Of a DNA stretch of 55,299 bases, positions 49,158 through 55,299 are shown piece by piece. A program made the position numbers and the translations under genes. This stretch comes from Candidatus Enterococcus wittei (GTDB lineage Bacteria > Bacillota > Bacilli > Lactobacillales > Enterococcaceae): positions 105,177 through 160,475 of the forward strand of contig NZ_NGMO01000002.1 of the NCBI RefSeq assembly GCF_002140175.1. The letters are read 5' to 3'. Numbering within the stretch: the first letter of the stretch is position 1; each line of letters starts with the position of its first letter. The notes beneath the pieces are model-generated. The model made no database searches, was not told where the DNA came from, and saw only the letters and a list, made by a program, of their open reading frames with translations.

Positions 49158-50288
49158 ATGGAAATCATTTACGAATGCTGTGCTGGATTAGATGTCCATC
49201 AAAGTAATGTTGTTGCTTGTGTTTTACAAGGTCCGCTTACTTCTACCAGACCAAAAAAACATCTACAAAAATTTGATACGACCACCAAAGGATTATTAGC
49301 CCTACATGAATGGCTAACGGATTTTGATTGTGAGATTGTCGCTATGGAAAGTACAGGTATTTATTGGAAACCGGTTTGGCACATTCTTCAAGGAAATTTC
49401 GACTTAGTTCTAGCTAATCCGTATAAAATTAAAAATATTCCTGGGCAAAAAACGGATAAAAAAGATGCAAGTTGGATTGCTAAGTTGCTGCGAGTAGGTT
49501 TGATTCCCAAAAGTTTTGTTCCAGAGGAACCTATACAAGATTTGCGTGAACTCACACGGTTAAGAAAAATGTGGATCGAATCTAGAAATCGAGAAAAGAA
49601 TCGCGCGCACAAAATTTTACAGACTGCCGGAATTAAAATAACTTCTTACATGACAGATATATTCGGATTATCTGGAAGAAATTTATTAAATCTATTGATT
49701 AATGAGGAAGATATTACTGCAGAAAAAGTTGAAGCGGCTGTTTATACTTCTTTAAAATTTAAAGTGCCGGAATTAGTGGAAGGACTTACTGGCTTTTTCA
49801 GAAGTCATCACAAGTTTTTATTGGCACAAATTTTAGATGTTATTGATATGTATAACAGTAAGATTGGTGAACTAGAAACCAAAATAGCCGAATATTTACT
49901 TCCTTACCAAAAACAGATGGACAATTTATTAACGATCCCAGGAATTAGTACGGATTCAGCTGCTGTAATTATCTCTGAGTTTGGCATTCATATGAATCAG
50001 TTTTCTTCTGCAGAAAGATTAGCCTCATGGGTTGGTCTGTGTCCTGGAAACAATGAAAGTGCTGGGAAAAGACGCTCTACGAGAATTTCCAAAGGAAATG
50101 CTTATGCAAAGAGGGTCTTATGCCAATGTGCCTATTCAGCTTGTAAATCTAATCATCAGAGATTCAAAAACTATTATCAAAGAATCTGTAGAAATCGAGG
50201 CGGTAAGCGTGCGATAGTGGCAGTTGCTCATCTTATTACTAGAATCATTTACTATATGCTTTTGAGAAATGAAGTCTATCACGAATAA
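49158..50288 (+). CDS. IS110-family recombinase (transposase)
   Basis: RNA-guided DNA recombinase, 376 aa. The N-terminal RuvC-like DEDD domain has Asp12 (AGLDVHQ), Glu64 (AMESTG), and Asp100/Asp103 (KTDKKDA). The C-terminal Tnp domain has the candidate nucleophile Ser301 in GNNESAGKRRST. A coiled-coil linker lies between. All key residues are present, so it is probably active. The ATG at 49158 has GGAG 9 nt upstream, inside the 3' arm of a perfect hairpin; the frame runs 24 codons further upstream through that hairpin and is not used. A candidate promoter is TTGAAA (49064-49069), 17 nt, TGTATA. Confidence 0.95.
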   Translation: MEIIYECCAGLDVHQSNVVACVLQGPLTSTRPKKHLQKFDTTTKGLLALHEWLTDFDCEIVAMESTGIYWKPVWHILQGNFDLVLANPYKIKNIPGQKTDKKDASWIAKLLRVGLIPKSFVPEEPIQDLRELTRLRKMWIESRNREKNRAHKILQTAGIKITSYMTDIFGLSGRNLLNLLINEEDITAEKVEAAVYTSLKFKVPELVEGLTGFFRSHHKFLLAQILDVIDMYNSKIGELETKIAEYLLPYQKQMDNLLTIPGISTDSAAVIISEFGIHMNQFSSAERLASWVGLCPGNNESAGKRRSTRISKGNAYAKRVLCQCAYSACKSNHQRFKNYYQRICRNRGGKRAIVAVAHLITRIIYYMLLRNEVYHE

Positions 50289-50433
50289 GAACCACTGCTC
50301 TTTGAAATTTTTAGATTCTTAATTTTTATGGAGGAGGGTAGTTTTTTTTTGCTTTTTTTCTAGTTGTTTCGTACATAGGTGCGGTGAAGCTTTCGTATAA
50401 AACGATGTTGGTGAAGAGAAATCCTAGAATGAT

Positions 50434-50471
50434 TGGTGAACAGAAAGAACTATTTTTCTTTCTGTTCCTTT
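50434..50471 (-). terminator. Hairpin downstream of the ISL3 transposase
   Basis: GAACAGAAAGAA (50438-50449) pairs with TTCTTTCTGTTC (50457-50468). It lies just past the transposase stop on the minus strand; the T-run is better on the plus strand. Confidence 0.5.
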
Positions 50472-50473
50472 TT

Positions 50474-51769
50474 TTATTTTATGAGTAATGCTTTCCCATG
50501 CCGAATCATGATTCGTAATTTAAAGTTGTAAAAGCTTCGGAACCCATAGGCATTTCGTTTTAATACCTTGATATGATTGTTCAAACACTCCAAAGGGCCA
50601 TTTGAGTAGCCATAACGTAGGGCGTTCTCGATTTGTGGAAGAAACTTTTTAAAGGTTTTCAAAGTTCTATCATAGATTTCAGGAAGGTCTGTTTTTCCCA
50701 CATTTAAATATTCTTTAAACGTGTCAATTTCCCGCTTTTTAACTGCATAAAGTAGATTTTGATAGAGTTGATAACCAGAGTGTAGACTAGGACAGTCTCT
50801 AAGAAGGCGATCGACTATTTCGGTTTCAGTTAAATACTCTTTAAAACCGGCTCGCCAAGTGCGTTTGTCATAATCTAGTTTTCCTTCTTCTTTTTGTAAA
50901 AGTTTCCAGTAACGTTTTAGCTTCCTACCTAGGCTTTTTTGAGAAGAAGAAGGATGTTTAAGCAACCGATTTGTTTCTTTGATTCGTTGATTGCGAAATG
51001 TTCTACCAATATGCTGGACAATATGGAATCGATCAATAATCAGTTTCGCGTTTGGAAATAGCTTTTTCACTAAGGAAACATAAGGTGCATACATATCAAT
51101 AACGATCCATTGAACCGCCTCTCGAACTTCTGATGAGAAGCGCAAAAAGTAACGTTCTAGATAGGGAAGGCGTCGATTTTCTAAAATATCCAGTAGTTCA
51201 TGGGTGTCACCATCCATCATAATGAAGCTCATGGCGCTAGACACACTACGAACAGACTTAAATTCATCGAAACATAAAGTTTTTGGTAAGCTTTGTTTCA
51301 AGGGATTCAATGGACGATAAAATTTTTTCATGATTCGATAAACGGAAGAGACAGAAATATTTTTTTGGTAGGCAATTTCGGTCATTGAAGTGTTCTTCTT
51401 TAAACGAGTGACGACAGACCAACGGACCTTTTGACTAATAAAACAGTGCTTTTCAGCAACCGAAGTATCGGCAACAAAGGTTTTATGACAAGACTTACAT
51501 TTAAAGCGTTGTTTCTTCAATTCTAAATAAGTTCGGTATTCAGAAACATCATTGAGTAACAACCGAACGGTTGTCGTCCCCCAATGGATAAGCTGAGAGG
51601 GGACGACACAGTGGCAATGAACACATTTTTCAGGTGAATAGCGAAGCCTCCCACGATAGATCATGCAAATTTGGCCTTTGTACTTTTCTTTCGTTAAGCA
51701 ATTTTCCTCAAAATGGATATTTAGGTCTAGAATATTTAGAGTATCTTTGATAAGCTGAGTATAAGACAT
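50474..51769 (-). CDS. ISL3-family transposase
   Basis: The 431-aa protein has an N-terminal zinc-finger (CVHCHC...CKSC), a helix-turn-helix, and a DDE domain with Asp168 (LCFDEF), Asp225 (IVIDMYAPY) and Glu394 (NGPLECLNN). GGAGG lies 7 nt before the ATG. It looks intact, but one inverted repeat of its element is broken by the IS110, so self-mobility is probably lost. Confidence 0.95.
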   Translation of the reverse strand: MSYTQLIKDTLNILDLNIHFEENCLTKEKYKGQICMIYRGRLRYSPEKCVHCHCVVPSQLIHWGTTTVRLLLNDVSEYRTYLELKKQRFKCKSCHKTFVADTSVAEKHCFISQKVRWSVVTRLKKNTSMTEIAYQKNISVSSVYRIMKKFYRPLNPLKQSLPKTLCFDEFKSVRSVSSAMSFIMMDGDTHELLDILENRRLPYLERYFLRFSSEVREAVQWIVIDMYAPYVSLVKKLFPNAKLIIDRFHIVQHIGRTFRNQRIKETNRLLKHPSSSQKSLGRKLKRYWKLLQKEEGKLDYDKRTWRAGFKEYLTETEIVDRLLRDCPSLHSGYQLYQNLLYAVKKREIDTFKEYLNVGKTDLPEIYDRTLKTFKKFLPQIENALRYGYSNGPLECLNNHIKVLKRNAYGFRSFYNFKLRIMIRHGKALLIK

Positions 51770-51895
51770 CTTGAATCCTCCTTATGAATGGTTTCGCCAA
51801 ATCAATTCTAAAGGATTTCAAGGTGTCTTTTCTATCTTTTTTTCTCAATAAAAAAGATGTCAGTGGAATCCACCAACATCAAAAAGTATAGAGCC

Positions 51896-51903
51896 TCTTT
51901 TTA
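51896..51903. repeat. 8-bp target duplication of ISL3, right copy
   Basis: TCTTTTTA, as at 48895-48902. Its last three bases are the stop codon (TAA on the minus strand) of the YfhO-family gene. Confidence 0.85.
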
Positions 51904-54561
51904 TCTTCTTTTTCTTCGTTCTCTACGTGGGCGTCTTTCGTCGTCTGGATAGATCACACCAGAAAATTCACGCGTATGAAGATACCACAGATATAAGATG
52001 AATAAAGCGATACATAGGATAAAGAGAATGGAGCCAACAATGAACCCTTTTGGTAAGTAGCTAAAAGTTATAGTATGTTCGCCTGCTGGCACTTGTACCA
52101 TTAAGAAAGCATCTTTGAAATTTTCTATTGGTACCTTTTTCCCATCGATTTTTGCTGTCCATCCTTCATCATAAGGGATAGTAGTCACTAGCATCGTATC
52201 TTCTGGTGTATTGATTTTACCAGTGGCTGTTCGACTCGTTGTTTTCATTTCAACCCCGTTGCGATTGATTTGGTTCATTGCAGCCTGATAGGCGACTACA
52301 TCTAACCCTACTACTTTTGGTTCCATAAAGCTGACTTCCTTCGTTCCATAAAAACTTACAGAGAAAGTCACCGTTGTATCTTGTGGGTAATAGCCCAAAT
52401 CATAATATTGACCGGCGATATTGATTTGTGTTTTTCTAGACATGCCATTTACAGTAAGAGTGGCAGTTGAACTTTCTAATTGGGCAAAGTTTGTTGGAAA
52501 CAAGCTGAGATAAGCTTGTGTATTTGCCGGCACTTGGACTTCCCAAGTCAAAACTTTCGGTAAGTTATCTGCTGTCTCAGAATAAGTGACGCCATTTGTC
52601 GTACGAGTGATCGTTGTATTTTCTTGTCCCTTTAAGTTAGGTGTATAAAAAGTAAAATATTGTTGATTTAAACTTGATAAGGCATTGATCAAGTTTGTTT
52701 GACTCGTTAGATTATCCGTTGTTGGCTGTTCGATGTCATTGATCGTCAACGGAGCCTGAAAGGCTAATGGTAATGCGTTTATATTCTTGTATAAGGTATA
52801 ATCGCCACTCTTGCTTTCTTCTTCGAAGCCATATTTATTGAAGCTGCTATCGTTTTTGGCAATATTGTATTTAATTCCTGTAAACCCGTCCATGAGTAAT
52901 GTATTGTTGTTATAACGAATATTCAAATTCGTTCCTCTTGAACGAAATCCCAAAGTATCCAAGTAGGAAGAAGAATTTCGGTTTCTTATCGAAGAAAATA
53001 GACTGATTCCGCTGTAACCATAGTTGATCGAATCATTGGCAGAAACTGGATCAAGATTTTCTAAGCGATAAAAAGAATCTGAATCTGTCTTTGTTTCATC
53101 AACTAATGTTTTGATATCAGGATAAGGATCGGTGTATAAACTTCTTGAAGCATAGTTCCAATCGTCAAGGATGCCGTGAATCATGCTATTGGTATTCACA
53201 GCAGCTTCTGCTGTCATCACTAATAACAAGAGAACACTAAGTCGTTTCAAATCCCATTGATGTTGTTGGAAGAAACCAACCGTCAAAGCGTAGAGACCTA
53301 AGAATACGATCGTTAAAACGAAGGAAGTTAACGTAACATACGTATAACCATCATCAGCTTTGATGCCCCAAGCAGTGGCAAAAGCAGCAGCTAATACGAT
53401 AATGATCCCTACTATAGTCCCGCGGTCATTAGCATCTAGTTTTTCCCAACTTTTTGCTGCTAATAAGAGAACCAAGAAGGAGAAGAGATACGCATAACGG
53501 AACAAAAACATATTTGGTGCATGCATACCGTGCCAGAACAAATTGAATGGAACAAAGTAGAAGCTAGCAATCAATAAAGCAAATAGACTACCAAAAAGCA
53601 GCTTGTTTTTTAGTGGGAATTTGCGACTGACAAAATAAAATAAACATAAGACGAGGGGGAATAACCCTGCATAGATAAATGGGATGGATCCGTATTTGGT
53701 AGTGTCATAAACGCCAACCATATTTTTCATCAGTAAATCAAGATAAGAAGTAGCTTCAGTTTTTAATGTGGTAATTTGTGTCAAAGCCTCTCCATTCGCG
53801 CGAAGATCGAGAATGGCAGGTAAAATAATGATCATTGAAGCACCTCCGGCTAACAAGGAAGTCACTCCATAAGGTATAATCGATTTTTTGTAGGCTGACC
53901 AATTTGTCAATAATCGTGCGATGAAATATAAAAATGAAAAGACCCCGACCATAAAGCCCATGTAAAAACTGGATAAGAACAATAGTAAATAACTGACAAA
54001 TAATACTGTTGGTTTTTTCAAGTCCATGACTCGATGAATTCCTAAAATAATCAATGGGAGATAGACAAACGTATCTAACCACATGATGATTTCTGAGTGT
54101 GCTGTAATAAATGAAATGGAAGCATAGCTAACACTTAACGCTACTTGTCCCCAACGAGGAATTCGATAAGAATGTGCTAAAAACCAGAAAGATAACCCAG
54201 CAGCCCCAACTTTCAGCAATGTGAGAACATAAAGTGCATCAGGCATCGTTTGATTAGGAAAGAAAAGAACGAGTGGTGTGAAAATCCCACCTAAATAATA
54301 CGAAACTAAAGATAAGTAATTTAATCCGAGTGAAGCATTCCAAGTATAGAAGATGCTTTGCTTTCCTAAAAGCATATTGCGAAAGCTGGCATGGAAATTT
54401 GAAAATTGTGAGAACGCATCACTTGCAAGAATACTCCTGTCACTTCCTGGATAAATTCCAATACTTAAATAAACAAGTGCAAGGATAAGTAAAGGAATTA
54501 AAAAACTGGCAGCAGCATAGCGTCCGTTTTCTTTTAAAAACTGTTTGAATGAAGTTTTCAT
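51901..54561 (-). CDS. YfhO-family polytopic membrane protein, probable glycosyltransferase
   Basis: An 886-aa protein with a short basic N-terminus, about 12 or more hydrophobic segments in the first ~450 residues, a large extracytoplasmic domain (about 470-840) rich in beta structure, a final membrane helix (IVGSILFILCIALFILYLWYL) and a very basic tail RRPRRERRKRR. The family (Bacillus YfhO) is GT-C-like and adds sugars from a lipid carrier to lipoteichoic acid or other cell-wall polymers; the exact target here is unknown. The ISL3 element separates its stop codon from its native terminator, so its mRNA now runs into the insertion sequence. Confidence 0.88.
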   Translation of the reverse strand: MKTSFKQFLKENGRYAAASFLIPLLILALVYLSIGIYPGSDRSILASDAFSQFSNFHASFRNMLLGKQSIFYTWNASLGLNYLSLVSYYLGGIFTPLVLFFPNQTMPDALYVLTLLKVGAAGLSFWFLAHSYRIPRWGQVALSVSYASISFITAHSEIIMWLDTFVYLPLIILGIHRVMDLKKPTVLFVSYLLLFLSSFYMGFMVGVFSFLYFIARLLTNWSAYKKSIIPYGVTSLLAGGASMIIILPAILDLRANGEALTQITTLKTEATSYLDLLMKNMVGVYDTTKYGSIPFIYAGLFPLVLCLFYFVSRKFPLKNKLLFGSLFALLIASFYFVPFNLFWHGMHAPNMFLFRYAYLFSFLVLLLAAKSWEKLDANDRGTIVGIIIVLAAAFATAWGIKADDGYTYVTLTSFVLTIVFLGLYALTVGFFQQHQWDLKRLSVLLLLVMTAEAAVNTNSMIHGILDDWNYASRSLYTDPYPDIKTLVDETKTDSDSFYRLENLDPVSANDSINYGYSGISLFSSIRNRNSSSYLDTLGFRSRGTNLNIRYNNNTLLMDGFTGIKYNIAKNDSSFNKYGFEEESKSGDYTLYKNINALPLAFQAPLTINDIEQPTTDNLTSQTNLINALSSLNQQYFTFYTPNLKGQENTTITRTTNGVTYSETADNLPKVLTWEVQVPANTQAYLSLFPTNFAQLESSTATLTVNGMSRKTQINIAGQYYDLGYYPQDTTVTFSVSFYGTKEVSFMEPKVVGLDVVAYQAAMNQINRNGVEMKTTSRTATGKINTPEDTMLVTTIPYDEGWTAKIDGKKVPIENFKDAFLMVQVPAGEHTITFSYLPKGFIVGSILFILCIALFILYLWYLHTREFSGVIYPDDERRPRRERRKRR

Positions 54562-54758
54562 TGTATTTTATTCACCAAATTTCTATATGAAGTTATAATT
54601 AGTTTATCATATTCCAGTTTTTACTTGCTGAAAAAGACTTGTATTTCATAAAAAAATCAAATTTACAAATAAATAACAAACGTAAGGTTAAGTTTGCGTT
54701 TTCTTTTATAATATAATAACAATCATTAAAAGCTGTATTTTTCTTTTAAAATAAGGTG

Positions 54759-54787
54759 TTGACAAGGGTTTTGAAATGCGTTATGTT
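54759..54787 (+). promoter_or_regulatory. Promoter of a candidate small RNA
   Basis: TTGACA (54759-54764), 17 nt, TATGTT (54782-54787). It points away from the YfhO gene, into an ORF-free stretch. Confidence 0.6.
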
Positions 54788-54792
54788 TAGAT

Positions 54793-54900
54793 TGAAATGA
54801 TTATAAAAAAACATATTTCTATCACTATTGAATAGTGGCACATAAAAGAAGACTTAAAACAATTATCTGGGTGATTAGTTGTTTTAAGCCTTTTTTATTT
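54793..54900 (+). ncRNA. Candidate small RNA, about 100 nt
   Basis: Bounded by the promoter at 54759-54787 and by a strong terminator: CTTAAAACAA (54853-54862) pairs with TTGTTTTAAG (54879-54888), then TTTTTT. Another stem, CACTATT/AATAGTG, is at 54823-54837. Only a 12-codon frame without a ribosome-binding site is inside. Confidence 0.5.
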
Positions 54901-54910
54901 AAAGATATTT

Positions 54911-54943
54911 ATAAAATAAAAACCGTTCATTGTGTGAACGGTT
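54911..54943 (-). terminator. Terminator of rpmB
   Basis: AACCGTTCA (54921-54929) pairs with TGAACGGTT (54935-54943); on the minus strand TTTTTATTTTAT follows. Confidence 0.85.
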
Positions 54944-54963
54944 CAAACTTCATTCAATTATAA

Positions 54964-55152
54964 TTATACGCGTTCAACTTTTCCAGATTTCAAAGCACGA
55001 GTTGACACCCAAACTTTTTTAGGTTTGCCGTCGATCATAACGCGAACTTTTTGCAAGTTAGGTTTAACAGTACGTTTTGTTGCGTTCATCGCATGTGAAC
55101 GGTTGTTTCCACTTTTTGTCTTGCGACCTGTAAAGTAACAAACTTTTGCCAT
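54964..55152 (-). CDS. rpmB: 50S ribosomal protein L28
   Basis: 62 aa, starting [20 protein letters not shown] and ending [10 protein letters not shown]. The ATG at 55152 has AAAGGAGG about 8 nt upstream; the frame continues 38 codons further, but those codons cover the promoter. A single-gene unit with its own promoter and terminator, not part of the main ribosomal cluster. Confidence 0.97.
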   Translation of the reverse strand: MAKVCYFTGRKTKSGNNRSHAMNATKRTVKPNLQKVRVMIDGKPKKVWVSTRALKSGKVERV

Positions 55153-55210
55153 GTAAATTTCCTCCTTTGCCTTGATTTGGAGCAATAGTAAATTCAGCTC
55201 ATACCAGAAT

Positions 55211-55239
55211 AACATATCATACAGGAAAGAAATTTGCAA
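55211..55239 (-). promoter_or_regulatory. Promoter of rpmB
   Basis: On the minus strand TTGCAA (55239-55234), 17 nt, TATGTT (55216-55211), about 60 nt before the start codon. Confidence 0.65.
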
Positions 55240-55299
55240 GTACATTTTCATAGTTGCGATTGACATTTCTCATGATTAATTGTAAATTAAACAAGGTTA

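Larger units (their letters stand above)
48918..50403 (+). mobile_element. IS110-family element inserted in the ISL3 inverted repeat
   Basis: Ends are inferred by comparing the interrupted ISL3 end with the uninterrupted copy at 48561-48600: GTCAAAC stops matching after 48917 and matching resumes at ACGATGTTGGTG near 50402. The junctions share AAAC, so the exact cut is uncertain by up to 4 nt. About 1486 bp, with no terminal inverted repeats, about 240 nt before and 115 nt after the recombinase gene, as in the IS110 subgroup, whose guide RNA lies upstream. Confidence 0.85.
48903..51895 (-). mobile_element. ISL3-family element, interrupted by an IS110 element
   Basis: The ends begin GGCTCT on both sides: GGCTCTTTGTCAAAC (48903-48917) joined across the IS110 to GATGTTGGTG (50404-50413) at one end, and the reverse complement of 51871-51895, GGCTCTATACTTTTTGATGTTGGTG, at the other. 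They match at the outer six and inner ten bases. Without the IS110 insert the element is about 1.5 kb. 8-bp direct repeats TCTTTTTA flank it, the duplication length usual for ISL3. The transposase is intact on the minus strand. Confidence 0.88.

Noticed and set aside
48903-51895. Composite transposon formed by ISL3 and IS110
   Set aside because: There is one copy of each, nested rather than flanking; junctions fit sequential insertions and only the ISL3 has a target duplication around the whole.
54797-54835. 12-codon peptide in the candidate small RNA
   Set aside because: No ribosome-binding site; kept only as a note within the RNA.

Overview
The window is chromosomal DNA from a low-GC Gram-positive coccus, almost certainly an Enterococcus (inference). 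The evidence is the gene order pdp-deoC-cdd-bmpA-nupABC-deoB-punA-deoD, then gpmA, rpiA, the rpsL-rpsG-fusA-tuf block and the complete S10-spc-alpha ribosomal cluster ending in ecfA1-ecfA2-ecfT-truA. Strong GGAGG ribosome-binding sites, adk followed directly by infA with no map gene, near-consensus cre boxes and the IS1182, ISL3 and IS110 elements fit the same picture. Species cannot be fixed without rRNA; the E. faecium/hirae/durans group is my guess.

Layout. 1-215 is the end of an AT-rich gene of unknown role lying against the 3' end of guaA, a known integration hotspot. 306-2853 holds guaA and coaA (minus strand). 3280-3882 is an RsmC-type methyltransferase whose terminator has been split by a complete IS1182-family element (3946-5465). 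5500-7438 is accessory-looking: one orphan gene, unexplained AT-rich DNA and one copy of a ~170-nt interspersed repeat.

7439-19170 is a nucleoside uptake and catabolism locus: a LacI-type regulator, pyrimidine-nucleoside phosphorylase, deoxyribose-phosphate aldolase, cytidine deaminase, a BmpA/NupABC nucleoside ABC importer, phosphopentomutase and two purine-nucleoside phosphorylases. Together they import nucleosides, release the bases for salvage and send the (deoxy)ribose phosphate into central metabolism. 19496-23102 is a beta-glucoside unit: GntR/UTRA regulator, an EIIC without its own EIIA/EIIB, and a GH1 glycosidase, with an operator and a perfect cre box. 23292-25633 carries gpmA, a serine-recombinase homologue that lacks its catalytic serine, and rpiA.

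25748-45150 is the translation super-cluster, with several structured leaders and intercistronic elements that look regulatory: rpsL leader, rpsG-fusA junction, tuf leader, S10 leader, rplF-rplR spacer and infA leader. The ECF transporter module and truA follow.

48561-51903 is a nest of insertion sequences. An old deleted ISL3-ended element encloses a second copy of the ~170-nt repeat. Next to it a complete ISL3 element with an 8-bp target duplication has landed exactly between the stop codon and the terminator of a YfhO-family gene. An IS110 element has then inserted inside the terminal inverted repeat of that ISL3. Upstream of the IS110 recombinase a candidate bridge RNA can be read; one of its loops contains a 9-nt match to the target flank. 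This is the most interesting signal in the window. The right edge has the YfhO-family gene, a candidate small RNA with its own promoter and terminator, and rpmB.
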